From the NCBI RefSeq assembly GCF_016919005.1, contig NZ_JAFFQE010000008.1, positions 186,001 through 250,000 of the forward strand: a stretch of DNA of 64,000 nt, given 5' to 3'. The DNA comes from Desulfopila inferna (GTDB taxonomy: Bacteria > Desulfobacterota > Desulfobulbia > Desulfobulbales > Desulfocapsaceae). The position numbers and the translations under genes are program-made. Shown here piece by piece: positions 21,836 through 31,009 of this stretch (within the stretch, counting starts at the first letter, position 1; each line of letters opens with the position of its first letter). Under the pieces are notes generated by a model. The model did no database searches. It saw nothing but the letters and a program-made list of their open reading frames with translations, and had not been told where the DNA came from.

Positions 21836-21909
21836 AATCTCGTATTAGGCGAAGTATCTGAAGCGGTTTTGGCAGTACATGCGGTACGGCGAATCGCCGT
21901 TTCAGGTCC
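21836..21909. mobile_element. Short relative of the 158-bp MITE, between uvrA and secB
   Basis: In reverse orientation to the copy at 749-906, this segment shares the end AATCTCGTA, the GAAGTATCTGAA junction and the palindromic core GGCAGTACATG(C)GGTACGGC...CGCCGTTTCAG, and ends GGTCC. Two internal stretches present in the longer copy are missing. The flanks ATCATGTGA (21827-21835) and ATCATGGCA (21910-21918) match at 7 of 9 positions, consistent with a decayed 9-bp target duplication. It would form a strong hairpin in the uvrA 3' RNA. Confidence 0.6.
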
Positions 21910-22061
21910 ATCATGGCAATATTTACGCCTTGTTGTCTTACCCGGACTGCTGCATAAAGTGAAGCTAATTCCTTGCAGTGTCGCGGCAATGCGTTTATTA
22001 TCGCTCTAATTCAGTATACGGACTCATCCGACACACTAATCCAACACGATATGAGGTAGAG

Positions 22062-22541
22062 ATGGCAGAAAATAATAAAGAAAAAAAACAAGGATCACCG
22101 GAGTTCAGGATGCAGAAAATGTATATCAAGGATCTTTCCTTTGAAAATCCAAATGCTCCGGAAATATACATGACCCAATCGGAAAAAGCACCGGAGGTCG
22201 ACGTTAACCTGCAGCTCAACCACAAACAGGTAAACGAGGACCACTATGAAGTTTGCCTTGAGATAACCGCCAAAATCGTCAATAAAGAACTGGAAAAGAC
22301 CCTTTTTATACTCGAACTTGAACACGCCGCTGTTTTTATGCTCAAAAACATACCGGAAGAGCATCTGAAAATGGTCCTTGCCGTGGATTGTCCGACATTG
22401 CTATTCCCTTTCACCCGGCAAATTGCCAGCCAGGTATCCGTAGACGGTGGTTTCGTTCCTTTTCTCATGGAACCCATTAATTTCATGGGCCTCTACCAGA
22501 ACTCCCTGAAGAAGCAAGAGAAAGAGGGCAAGTCGAATTAA
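22062..22541 (+). CDS. secB: Protein-export chaperone SecB
   Basis: The 159-residue product has the SecB core: IYIKDLSFENPNAP, YEVCLEITAKI, LFILELEHAAVF and the C-terminal CPTLLFPFTRQIAS with FMEPINFMGLY-type segments. SecB keeps preproteins unfolded and delivers them to SecA. The ATG at 22062 has GAGG seven bases upstream. The longer frame from 21978 has no family match in its first 28 residues. It stands alone, bounded by a bidirectional terminator on its right. Confidence 0.93.
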   Translation: MAENNKEKKQGSPEFRMQKMYIKDLSFENPNAPEIYMTQSEKAPEVDVNLQLNHKQVNEDHYEVCLEITAKIVNKELEKTLFILELEHAAVFMLKNIPEEHLKMVLAVDCPTLLFPFTRQIASQVSVDGGFVPFLMEPINFMGLYQNSLKKQEKEGKSN

Positions 22542-22580
22542 CCAATTATTATTCCGGCAGGCAGCAACAGAAATCAGGGC

Positions 22581-22620
22581 AAAAAAAAAAGCTGAAGATC
22601 AAAAGATCTTCAGCTTTTTT
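22581..22620. terminator. Bidirectional Rho-independent terminator between secB and pilus genes
   Basis: The perfect stem GCTGAAGATC/GATCTTCAGC with an AAAA loop has an A-run on its left and a T-run on its right, so it can stop both secB and the convergent minus-strand operon. Confidence 0.9.
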
Positions 22621-22660
22621 GTATTTGAGGGAGAGAGTTTGCTTCTGTCCGCTGCAATCC

Positions 22661-23665
22661 TTAGAGACCGTAGGTCACAAAATTATCCACAAGTGCGCTG
22701 ACGCCTTTTTCGATGGCCGTGTTAAAAAGATCATCATACTGACCATCAGCAAAAATGGATTGAGGCGCCACCCGAACCATTGCTCTGTTGGTCCAGACTA
22801 CCTGGCCGGAAGAGGCCTCCTGTACCCACATCCTCAATTGCACAACGGCCTGATCGACCCGGCCACTTTTCGATGCCTGGTTTCCAAGTATTCCTCCGGC
22901 GCCGCCCCAGACAATTTCGTTGCCCGAGATACCACCATCAATTGTCATACCATCAACCGGCCAGTCGGTAAGACTACCAATACCTAATCCCAACATCCCC
23001 CCTGCCATCATCTGGTTAACTGTATCATAAGTATCCGATCCGGCAAAACCATAGAGAATCTGTGATGTTCCACCGGCAACAACGGGGAAGAAACCGCGTT
23101 TCCATGGCTCCCAGGTAGCTTCCTGGCGTGTTCTATATTCAAGAATACGACCTCGCACGACATAATCGGCCTGGAATCGTCGTCCCATTTTGGCAACTTC
23201 CTGAGCTGTCAATGCGTGAGTCCCGGGAGAATCCTCAACCTGACTTCTCTGGGTAACCTGCTGTTGCCGCATATAATGACGTATTGTATCCTTCATTGTA
23301 TCCGACCAGTCTCCAGCCAGCTCATTGGTAAGAGACACATTGGAATTCTTTTGGTAATCAGCGATCTGCACAACATTTTGACTTACCAGATACTGAAATA
23401 CATCCTCAGATACAGGCATTGCAAAACCCTGAGCCGAGAGATTATCAGTTACCGCCTCGTTAATCTGTAGATTTCGACGAAAGGCGGCAGCAAGATTATC
23501 CGCATAGGTATAATCGGCAAACGGCAGGATAACGATTGATTTACCGGAACCTGGAGCATTCGCCCCCGGAGATTGGGGTACGTTCAATGTTTCTTTTACA
23601 TTTTGTCCACAGCCGGTCATCATTATTGCGCAAACAATGAGTAATAAGTATTTCAGCCTCTGCAT
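22661..23665 (-). CDS. Putative lipoprotein of the pilus cluster
   Basis: The 334-residue product from the ATG at 23665 (GGGAGA upstream) has a lipoprotein signal ending in the lipobox MTGC at about residues 17-20. The mature part starts with a Gly/Pro-rich linker, then a beta/alpha segment IVILPFADYTYADN typical of LpoB/TolB-N-like outer-membrane assembly lipoproteins. A later Gly-rich part (MMAGGMLGLGIGSL, GNEIVWGGAGGILGN) suggests membrane association. It is the last gene of the pil operon, 51 bp after the secretin gene, and may help place the secretin in the outer membrane. That role is inferred from position. Confidence 0.7.
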   Translation of the reverse strand: MQRLKYLLLIVCAIMMTGCGQNVKETLNVPQSPGANAPGSGKSIVILPFADYTYADNLAAAFRRNLQINEAVTDNLSAQGFAMPVSEDVFQYLVSQNVVQIADYQKNSNVSLTNELAGDWSDTMKDTIRHYMRQQQVTQRSQVEDSPGTHALTAQEVAKMGRRFQADYVVRGRILEYRTRQEATWEPWKRGFFPVVAGGTSQILYGFAGSDTYDTVNQMMAGGMLGLGIGSLTDWPVDGMTIDGGISGNEIVWGGAGGILGNQASKSGRVDQAVVQLRMWVQEASSGQVVWTNRAMVRVAPQSIFADGQYDDLFNTAIEKGVSALVDNFVTYGL

Positions 23666-23715
23666 TTTTTTCTCCCTGCAAATAGTAACGATTGAAAAAT
23701 TCAATTTTTATCAGC

Positions 23716-25449
23716 TTAAATGACGACTGGTTTAAGTAAAATAATCAGCTCACGTTTGGTATGCTGTTTTTCTTCATAGCCGAACAGGTATCTAAGACCG
23801 GGAATCTTGCCAAGGATCGGTAGAAATTCGCCTACTTCGTCTTTATCGTCGCTGATCAGTCCGCCGATAACAAGCATCTCACCGTTACGAACCTTCACCG
23901 TCGTACTCATTTCCCGAATATTTACAATTGGCAGGCCGACTTCGCCCCCTAGGTTACCGAATGGTCTATATTCTATCGGTTCCATCAGTTCGGAAGTTAC
24001 AGGTACCAGATTCATAATAACTTCATCATCTTCAATGATTGTTGCGGTAATCGCCATACCTAAACCGGAGAGAATACTTTCTGTATTAACAGTGTACGTT
24101 ATCAGATTGGTCTCGGTATCAACATCGGCTTCAACGCTGTCTATATAAGTAACGTTTCTACCAACAGTGATAAGAGCAGGCTGGCCGTTCATCACGCTGA
24201 TTTTCGGATTAGAGAGTACCTTGGTTTGACCCTCTTCCTGAAGGGCATTGAGGAGGACACGAAAACTTTTTGAACCGAGTGAAATCTTGGAGACGAATCG
24301 CGTCGGGTCGTAAGTTCGGTCCGTGTATCCATCAACTCCAGAACCAGGATAAGGATTGTCGTTTCTTCCATTCCCATCAGCAAAGACATAAGGGTAGACC
24401 TGTCCTCCCAGAGCCTGTGAGCCGAATTCGATCAAACCGTTGATATCAAAATTACTCAACACCTCACTCCAATTGATACCAATAGATGAATTATCTCTTA
24501 GAACCACCTCGATAATTTTTGCCTCTATAGTGATTTGCTTGTAGAGATGGCGTTTCAGCGTAGTTATATAATTGTCAATCTTGTTCAGGAGCGGTCGGGG
24601 AGCAGTGACGGTAATCACCCCGACATTCTTATCAATAGTGTAGAGATTCTGGTTCCCGGACCTGACCCTGGTCGGAGCCACATCCACTTGGGCAGCTAAC
24701 ACATCCGCATCATCTTGCCCATTTTGAGGCGCTCCGGCCGTTTCGATAGCTTCAATATCTTCCGTCACTGCTTCGGTCGTCCAGACATCCAATATCGCAT
24801 TGAGGTTTTCTTCAATATTTTCCCAGATATTAAACTCATTGCCTTTGCTATCCAGTCGGATGGTGCCTTCAATATTTTTAGATAGATCGTCACCTCCCAG
24901 TACATTTCCACCAGTACCAGTCTCGTAGAGTTGCTTGGTGTAGGGCATACCGATCTGATACTGCCGGGTTTCTTTATATTTGACTATGATAGTATTGTCT
25001 TCAATCTCGTGATAATAGTCCACCTGACGCAGCAGGTTATCGATTGCTTTAAAATAATCGTCACCGGCACCTATATCAACGTCCACGAGTACATCGCGAT
25101 CAACATCGCTTTGCCAGGAAACATTCATATTTTTCATGGCAGCCAGTCTTTTGAGAATATCCCACAGTGGCTGGGGTCCTCCGGTTGATCGGATAGTAGC
25201 ACCCACCCTCACGCTAACTTCATCGCTTTCGTCAACAGCCGGTACCTGCATCTCCTCGCCGATCATATAGGCAGGCCCCTGATACTGTGCAGGTAATGTC
25301 GGTGTATCACTCTTCTCCGCAATTTCTTCGGCCAACGCTGTGTCCATGGCATTTTCTTCGGCCTTGTCCTTTTTACCACCACAGGAAGAAAGGAGCACAA
25401 TGAGCAGCACAAGGCCGCTGAACTGAAGGGACAACTTGATATACTTCAT
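23716..25449 (-). CDS. Secretin, MshL/PilQ-like outer-membrane pilus channel
   Basis: The 577-residue lipoprotein (lipobox LSSC, Cys23) has a short N-domain (PLWDILKRLAAMKNMNV), a secretin-N/NolW-like repeat (VITVTAPRPLLNKIDNYI), and the C-terminal secretin beta-barrel with VLSNPKISVMNGQPA, VPVTSE and GGLISDDKDEVGEFLPILGKIPGLRYLF. Secretins form the gated outer-membrane ring through which a pilus passes. It lacks the AMIN domains found in typical PilQ; those lie in the adjacent upstream gene. The C-terminus KRELIILLKPVVI is the expected end. It belongs to the pilMNOP operon. Confidence 0.9.
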   Translation of the reverse strand: MKYIKLSLQFSGLVLLIVLLSSCGGKKDKAEENAMDTALAEEIAEKSDTPTLPAQYQGPAYMIGEEMQVPAVDESDEVSVRVGATIRSTGGPQPLWDILKRLAAMKNMNVSWQSDVDRDVLVDVDIGAGDDYFKAIDNLLRQVDYYHEIEDNTIIVKYKETRQYQIGMPYTKQLYETGTGGNVLGGDDLSKNIEGTIRLDSKGNEFNIWENIEENLNAILDVWTTEAVTEDIEAIETAGAPQNGQDDADVLAAQVDVAPTRVRSGNQNLYTIDKNVGVITVTAPRPLLNKIDNYITTLKRHLYKQITIEAKIIEVVLRDNSSIGINWSEVLSNFDINGLIEFGSQALGGQVYPYVFADGNGRNDNPYPGSGVDGYTDRTYDPTRFVSKISLGSKSFRVLLNALQEEGQTKVLSNPKISVMNGQPALITVGRNVTYIDSVEADVDTETNLITYTVNTESILSGLGMAITATIIEDDEVIMNLVPVTSELMEPIEYRPFGNLGGEVGLPIVNIREMSTTVKVRNGEMLVIGGLISDDKDEVGEFLPILGKIPGLRYLFGYEEKQHTKRELIILLKPVVI

Positions 25450-25516
25450 GAAATACCTCTTGAACGTGAGTTATTAACAGTATTCACTTATACCGCAGTC
25501 TGGTGAAGCAGTATCT

Positions 25517-27082
25517 TTACCGTCTTGCTTCAGAGAGCCGACTTTGAATATACTCTTTGAGACCTACCTGTAATGGATACCCCGAGGCGAGCACCATTTG
25601 ATATTGATCTGCAGCTTTTTCGTCCATGCCCAATTTATCTAGAATACGAGCCCTGGCCACCATAGTATTGACGGTTTCTCCATAGATCTCATGGTATTTG
25701 TCAAATAACTTCAATGCTGCCTCAAGGCGGCCGTTACTCTCAGAAAAGGCGGCAAAACTGGCCAGAGCTTCTTTCATAGGTGGATCACCGCTGACACTCC
25801 GGCTAAAATACTCAAGAGCCTCAGCTGTCTGATTCATGTTAGCCTGGCCTATAGCCGCATACAGTGCAGCTTTATAATTATCGGGTTCTACCTTCAGGCT
25901 TTCCTTGGCATAGAAAACGGCTTTGGCATTCATACCAAGGCGTACCAGGTACAATCCAGCCAGTCTGTTGGTCAGGTTGACGTTTGTCGGCCACAACTCT
26001 GCGGCCTCTTCATAAAGCTGCACGGCATTCTCATAATTGTTCTCTCTTTCTTCTGCTCTCGCCTTACGCATCAGCTCTTTCGCTTCAATTATTTCTTTTG
26101 GCTGATTAGCTGATTGTTCAATTATCAGGGATTCCTGCTGTACTACTTCGAGATTGGCCTCGAACGAAAGATTATCGGAGGCTCTCTTGGGCCACTCAAA
26201 TTCTTTGTCTTTTGGATACACAACGATGGTATTGAACTTTTCCTCTTTCTCAAGGTCGGAGAGATTCAAAATTATATCCAGGGCAAAATCCCAGGGGACA
26301 TCATTGAGTGCCAGCGTCAGAGATCCGGAAACACCTTCATCGACAATGAGATTCATCCCACTGACCTGACGGAACAGCCTGAACACATTATGCAGATCCA
26401 TTTTATAAAAATCTATACTGATGCGCTCCTGCTCGTATCCGGAAAAGTCGAAGCTGTTTACCAAATCTTGAGCGGCTTTCTCTTTTGGTGACATATCCTT
26501 TTCAGGATCAGCAGCTTTGACGGAGGACTCGATAAGCTCTCTGATTTTCGCTCCGGCTTCAGTATCAGCTGATTTATCGGCACCGGCTACTTCCTTGGCA
26601 CTGATTTTGCCCTCAGGCGAAGAATCTTCTTCTGTCGCAGCAGCATCGACTGGAAGAATATGAATTACGAGATCAGTATCCTGCCGCTCTACCTTCTGTT
26701 GATAGCCATCTTGAAGAGTGAAAATAAAGCGGGTAATCTCCGGCTTGAGTCCTCGCACCACCGCAGTCTGCAGGGTAACGAAATTATTTTCAGGAAGCAG
26801 GGAATCCAGCCGCAGATTTTCTGCGACGGTAACATCGGCAATATCAATTACCAGACGGTATGGATCGTAGAGTTCACGTGAGGTATAGGCTGGAGCTGAA
26901 CTTCCGACCAGCGTGATGGTAAGGGAATCATTTTCTTTATCCGCCGTAACATCACTTAAAATGAATTCCGCCCCTGTCTGCTCCGGCTGATCTGCTGCAT
27001 TTCCACTGTTTATCTGAAAAGTGATCAAAAAACAGAATGCGGAGAAAACGGCCAAATGAGTTTTTATAAGCCTTTTGTACAT
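25517..27082 (-). CDS. AMIN + secretin-N (STN) + TPR protein of the type IV pilus cluster
   Basis: A 521-residue exported protein (signal peptide to about residue 29). An AMIN domain spans about 40-146 (FILSDVTADKENDSL ... DLVIHI), which binds peptidoglycan in PilQ. A Pro/Glu/Ala-rich linker follows. An STN domain spans about 215-290 (ISIDFYKMDLHNVFRLFRQ, NVFRLFRQVSGMNLIVDEGV). Then come at least four TPR-like repeats from 330 to 520. In classical PilQ the AMIN and STN domains precede the secretin barrel; here they are in a separate polypeptide that ends in TPRs instead. It sits between pilP and the secretin gene and is likely a periplasmic scaffold that aligns the inner complex with the secretin. 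Confidence 0.85.
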   Translation of the reverse strand: MYKRLIKTHLAVFSAFCFLITFQINSGNAADQPEQTGAEFILSDVTADKENDSLTITLVGSSAPAYTSRELYDPYRLVIDIADVTVAENLRLDSLLPENNFVTLQTAVVRGLKPEITRFIFTLQDGYQQKVERQDTDLVIHILPVDAAATEEDSSPEGKISAKEVAGADKSADTEAGAKIRELIESSVKAADPEKDMSPKEKAAQDLVNSFDFSGYEQERISIDFYKMDLHNVFRLFRQVSGMNLIVDEGVSGSLTLALNDVPWDFALDIILNLSDLEKEEKFNTIVVYPKDKEFEWPKRASDNLSFEANLEVVQQESLIIEQSANQPKEIIEAKELMRKARAEERENNYENAVQLYEEAAELWPTNVNLTNRLAGLYLVRLGMNAKAVFYAKESLKVEPDNYKAALYAAIGQANMNQTAEALEYFSRSVSGDPPMKEALASFAAFSESNGRLEAALKLFDKYHEIYGETVNTMVARARILDKLGMDEKAADQYQMVLASGYPLQVGLKEYIQSRLSEARR

Positions 27083-27085
27083 TGT

Positions 27086-27625
27086 TTACTCTTCTCCCTC
27101 TTTCCTTAAAGCCATGACTATCTCATTTCTTAATTCTTTTCCTGATCGAGTCACAGCAACTTCTTCAATAAGAACCTTATTGCGCCGGATGTCCTTGACG
27201 ACTCCCCTTTTCCCTATTTTGGTTCCTTCCTCTATCATATAGCCCTGTCCCTTAAAGTCTTCGACCATGGCATAGTATGCTCCGTGCCTTTCCATAAGAG
27301 CTACAAGAGTCAGTTGACCGGGTTCAAAAAGCTGCATTCCCGTTAGCTGTTTCTCGACTTCCAGAATTTCATTGGGGTCAGCCTTCGGTCCGGTAGACGT
27401 CTCTCCACTGTAAAAAGGAACAAATGGATCCGGTCGCTTCTCTATCTGATACTCGTAGTCGCTTTGGGTAATTTCGAAGTTCAGATCCAGCATATCCACT
27501 GGTTCACCGTCTTCCTTTTGGCTGTTTTGGACAGCGAAACTGCTCGAGGAAATCCACGTGAGAATGAATATGAAAGAAACAAAAAAGCCTAATCTGTTGT
27601 TTATTTTTCGGAATACACCAGTCAT
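27086..27625 (-). CDS. pilP: Type IV pilus assembly protein PilP
   Basis: The 179-residue product, from the ATG at 27625 with AAGG upstream, has an N-terminal signal or anchor segment (FFVSFIFILTWISSSSFAV), the KRPDPFVPF motif, and the PilP beta domain with TGMQLFEPGQLTLVALM and KIGKRGVVKDI. PilP is the inner-membrane-linked periplasmic protein connecting PilNO to the secretin. The frame opens at 27664, but that would overlap pilO by 29 bp without a better ribosome site. It is followed by the AMIN/STN/TPR gene 3 bp later. Confidence 0.88.
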   Translation of the reverse strand: MTGVFRKINNRLGFFVSFIFILTWISSSSFAVQNSQKEDGEPVDMLDLNFEITQSDYEYQIEKRPDPFVPFYSGETSTGPKADPNEILEVEKQLTGMQLFEPGQLTLVALMERHGAYYAMVEDFKGQGYMIEEGTKIGKRGVVKDIRRNKVLIEEVAVTRSGKELRNEIVMALRKEGEE

Positions 27626-27635
27626 TTGCTCAGCC

Positions 27636-28253
27636 TTACTTCTTTTTGGGTTTGGGTAGTTCAACGTTAGTGAATCTATAGGTCATCAGGGTGCAACTTG
27701 AGGCAAGAAGCATCTCTCCCTGCTCTTTCTTTGCTCCACCCATTTTGATATTATCGACGGTTACAATTCTATCGAGCTTGCTTACCTGATCGAGAAAAAA
27801 GCCAAGGTTATGGTAAGGCCCATTGACATTTATGTTGACCGGAATTTCAGCATAAAAATCCTGAGGATTATCCTGGCCTGGCTTGAATGCAAGAAAATCA
27901 AGGCCGGCATTTCTTCCCAAAGCAGAGATATCTTTCAGTAATTGAGGTATCTCCTGCTCCTTGGGGAGCAACTTTGAAGTTTCCTCAAAAACCACCAGCG
28001 TTTCATCCACCTCTCTCTGCAGCCTTTCTCTATTCTGAGCTTTTTTCTTGACAAGCTGCAGCTTTTGCTCGATTGAAACCTTATTCCTTTCAAGGTTGCC
28101 GAGTTTCTCGTTGTTGGGACTGAAGAAAAAGAAATAAAAAATTACCACCGGCAGGATAAGTATCGCCACACCTGTAATGATCTTAAACTTCGGCTCAAGC
28201 GGAATGTACCTTTCATCAAGGAAATCTGTTATGGCAGTATTGAGTTTGTTCAT
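27636..28253 (-). CDS. pilO: Type IV pilus inner-membrane protein PilO
   Basis: A 205-residue protein with a cytoplasmic N-tail, one membrane helix (about 26-45, ITGVAILILPVVIFYFFFF), a coiled-coil segment (EKLGNLERNKVSIEQKLQL) and the PilO ferredoxin-like domain (EIPVNINVNGPYHNLGFFL). It forms a heterodimer with PilN in the periplasm. It is 20 bp downstream of pilN in the operon. Confidence 0.9.
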   Translation of the reverse strand: MNKLNTAITDFLDERYIPLEPKFKIITGVAILILPVVIFYFFFFSPNNEKLGNLERNKVSIEQKLQLVKKKAQNRERLQREVDETLVVFEETSKLLPKEQEIPQLLKDISALGRNAGLDFLAFKPGQDNPQDFYAEIPVNINVNGPYHNLGFFLDQVSKLDRIVTVDNIKMGGAKKEQGEMLLASSCTLMTYRFTNVELPKPKKK

Positions 28254-28273
28254 ATCCGTATTAAATCGTCGAA

Positions 28274-28849
28274 TTACTGTTGTGCAACATCATTTGCGGG
28301 TTCTTGAGGAAATCCCACACTGCATGACAATGCAAAGCTTTTAAAGTCCCTATTGGAAACTTTACTCAAAGTAGAGCTGCTCAAATTCACATTGATTATG
28401 AACTGAGACTCTTTCAGAGCTTCCATAAACTGGGCTACTGTCTGATTATCCAGTGCAATTCCACTTAATTGCAGTGAGCCGCCCTGCTGACTAAAGGATT
28501 TTAGCCACATTCTGTCATTATCAATAATCTTTGCAACTTCATCCATCACATGAACAGTCAGAGAAGACTCTCTACGCAACTTTTTGATAATGTCGATCTT
28601 GTTTTGTAAATCTTTCTTTTGTTTCTCGAGTCTGTCGACTTCGGCAATGATTGGAGCGAGTCTATTCTGCTCCTGCTGCAACTCAGCAATAGCCGCTTGA
28701 ACAGTTTCAATTCTGTTGACTTGCAACAGACCGATAAAACCCAAAGCCAAAAGAACGGCACCAAAAACCATTCCAAAACCGATTATCTGGTTGCGCGCTT
28801 TTGCTCTCTTCTTGAGCTGCCTGATGGGAAGGAGGTTAATACGTAACAT
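28274..28849 (-). CDS. pilN: Type IV pilus inner-membrane protein PilN
   Basis: A 191-residue protein beginning MLRINLLPIRQLKKRAK, the cytoplasmic INLLP tail that binds PilM. It is followed by a membrane helix (about 24-45), a coiled coil and the periplasmic ferredoxin-like domain. It is second in the pilMNOP order, 33 bp after pilM. Confidence 0.92.
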   Translation of the reverse strand: MLRINLLPIRQLKKRAKARNQIIGFGMVFGAVLLALGFIGLLQVNRIETVQAAIAELQQEQNRLAPIIAEVDRLEKQKKDLQNKIDIIKKLRRESSLTVHVMDEVAKIIDNDRMWLKSFSQQGGSLQLSGIALDNQTVAQFMEALKESQFIINVNLSSSTLSKVSNRDFKSFALSCSVGFPQEPANDVAQQ

Positions 28850-28882
28850 AATTATCTACCACGCTATACTTAACGGCCATTG

Positions 28883-29941
28883 TTATATGACAGAAGGTCG
28901 AATGGCTATACCGGAAACAATTGCCATTTCCGGACCGACACTGTCAACATATTCAGCATCAATCTTCTTTTTATTAAAGCTCATATTGCTGAAAGGATTA
29001 AAAATTTCTACAGGAATAGACGTTTCACTTTCGAGAAAATCAGACAGCCCCACGACTTTGGAACCACCACCACTGAGGATCAGCCTGGTCAGGGGCTTAT
29101 CCGGGTTGTTGGAGTGGTAAAGATCAATGGCCTTCTTTATCTCAAGGACCCATTGTGTGCAGGTTGAGGAAAAAATCTCCTCCATTTCTTCCTGCCTGTC
29201 CTCCGCCGGAATCTGACCAAGTTTCAAAGCTTCGGCCTCTTCATAATCCAGATCAAAGGCATTCTGGATCTGTTCGGTCAATTGCCTGCTGCCGACGACG
29301 ATGTCTCTAGCCACAACAGAAACACCCTCCGAGAGGATGTTGATATTCATTTTTGCGGCACCAATATCTACCAGGGCGACATTGTTGGATTTCTCATAGC
29401 TTGATTCGTAGGTATTTTCCAGAGCAAAACCATCCACATCCACAATTGCAGGCTGTAGATTGATGTTTCTGAGCATATTGAGATAGTCGTCGACTATTTC
29501 TTTTTTGGCGGCAACAAGCATTACATCGGTTCTATCGGAATCCTCGGTATTTGTTTTCAAATCCTGATAGTCCAGATATACATCACTGATATCGAAAGGT
29601 ATATATTGCTCGGCCTCGGCCATTATATACTCTTCGAGTTGCGCATCATCCATAACCGCCAGATTAATTTTTTTGACGATAACGGAGTAACCGGAAATTG
29701 AAAAGCCGACTTTCTTATTCTTTATCTTGAGATTTTTGAATAACTCGGCAATTACGGCACCAACTACTTCAGGCTCATTGAGGGTGCCGTCATCAACAAC
29801 ATCCTCAGGAAGCATCGCACTCCCTAAAGCAATGATTCGGTACCCGTTATCCGTCTTTTTCAACTCACACACCTTGACGGAATGAGAACCAATATCAACT
29901 CCAACGACTAATTGTTCTCTGGAGACAAACGGCAATTTCAT
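28883..29941 (-). CDS. pilM: Type IV pilus assembly ATPase-like protein PilM
   Basis: The 352-residue actin/FtsA-like cytoplasmic protein has the nucleotide-binding signature VVGVDIGSHSVKVCEL, the adenosine-side motif LVDIGAAKMNINI and LILSGGGSKVVGL. PilM binds the PilN tail and couples the inner-membrane platform to the motor ATPases. It is the first gene of the minus-strand pil operon; PilB/PilT and pilins are not in this window. A 19-bp palindrome lies 48 bp upstream of its start. Confidence 0.94.
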   Translation of the reverse strand: MKLPFVSREQLVVGVDIGSHSVKVCELKKTDNGYRIIALGSAMLPEDVVDDGTLNEPEVVGAVIAELFKNLKIKNKKVGFSISGYSVIVKKINLAVMDDAQLEEYIMAEAEQYIPFDISDVYLDYQDLKTNTEDSDRTDVMLVAAKKEIVDDYLNMLRNINLQPAIVDVDGFALENTYESSYEKSNNVALVDIGAAKMNINILSEGVSVVARDIVVGSRQLTEQIQNAFDLDYEEAEALKLGQIPAEDRQEEMEEIFSSTCTQWVLEIKKAIDLYHSNNPDKPLTRLILSGGGSKVVGLSDFLESETSIPVEIFNPFSNMSFNKKKIDAEYVDSVGPEMAIVSGIAIRPSVI

Positions 29942-30340
29942 GATCTCTGTCTACTCACCAAAATCTGTTATCGGTTTAACTACAGGGTCAGTACACCCAC
30001 TGTACTGTAGTGTAAATTCCAAAGTGATGCCTATTAAGGACATAAAAAAATACTTTTGTCAAGAAAACAGTACAAATTTTTTTTCATTTTTTCTTCTTTT
30101 AACAAGGGCTTATTCAAATCCAGAGGGGTATGGTTTTGCTATTTAATACCATATGTAGCAAAATCACCACTACCTCACTCTGCATCTTGTATTAATTATG
30201 CTTTGACCATTTTCCTCTTAGGATCTATCTGATTTTATGCCATTTATAGTATATCTCGCTTGTAATTCGGCTTCTAATGCAGTAGCTTTGTCGGGATTTT
30301 GATCTTATAATACACTGAATCGACACACTGGAGGAAAAAC
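29942..30340. other. Divergent promoter region between pilM and lepB
   Basis: This 399-bp AT-rich region must hold promoters for both divergent operons. It contains the palindrome at 29989-30007 and, on the plus strand, a perfect -10-like TATAAT at 30306-30311, 30 bases before the lepB TTG. The matching -35 is weak. No open frame of quality is seen. Confidence 0.5.
29989..30007. promoter_or_regulatory. Palindrome upstream of pilM
   Basis: CAGTACA and TGTACTG form a 7-bp inverted repeat with a 5-base spacer, 48 bp upstream of the pilM ATG. It could be a regulator site or a small hairpin. Confidence 0.4.
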
Positions 30341-30979
30341 TTGAGCAGCCAGACAAAAGAAAAATCTACCCTGCGGGAATATGCCGAAGCTTTTATCATT
30401 GCCATTCTCCTGGCCTTGTTTATCCGTACCTTTGTCGTCCAGGCCTTTAAAATTCCCTCCGGATCGATGCTGCCAACTCTGCAGATAGGTGATCATCTCC
30501 TGGTAAGCAAGTTCATATACGGCGTAAAAATGCCGTTTAGCGGTGCCACTCTCATTCCCTTGAAAGATCCGCAGCACGGCGATGTAGTTGTTTTTAAATA
30601 TCCCAAGGACCGATCCATCGATTATATCAAACGAGTCATCGGAGTGCCCGGTGATACTCTTGAGATCAGAAACAAACAGGTCTATATCAATAACGAGCAG
30701 ATAGAAGATCCGCATGCCCATTTCACCTCGCCGGCCATAATGAGAGGTAATCCACGAGATAATCTCTCTCCCATCACCATCCCTGAGGGAAAGGTGTTTG
30801 TGATGGGGGACAACAGAGATAACAGCCATGACAGCCGGTTCTGGGGTTTTGTCGATCAAAAGGATATCCTCGGCAAAGCGTTTATAATTTACTGGTCATG
30901 GGACATCAGCGAACCGCTGCTCTCTCTCGATAGACTGACTTCGATTCGCTGGGGCCGTATCGGCGATATTATCCACTAA
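30341..30979 (+). CDS. lepB: Signal peptidase I
   Basis: The 212-residue protein has one N-terminal membrane helix (about 17-37), the catalytic Ser in IPSGSMLPTL, the catalytic Lys in DYIKRVIGVPGD, and the family box GDNRDNSHDSRFWG. It cleaves signal peptides of exported proteins. The start is TTG at 30341, backed by GGAGGAAAAAC just upstream. It precedes pyrB by 30 bp on the same strand, so these may share a transcript. Confidence 0.95.
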   Translation: MSSQTKEKSTLREYAEAFIIAILLALFIRTFVVQAFKIPSGSMLPTLQIGDHLLVSKFIYGVKMPFSGATLIPLKDPQHGDVVVFKYPKDRSIDYIKRVIGVPGDTLEIRNKQVYINNEQIEDPHAHFTSPAIMRGNPRDNLSPITIPEGKVFVMGDNRDNSHDSRFWGFVDQKDILGKAFIIYWSWDISEPLLSLDRLTSIRWGRIGDIIH

Positions 30980-31009
30980 GAAAAATGGTTTTTTTTACAG
31001 GTGACCTGA

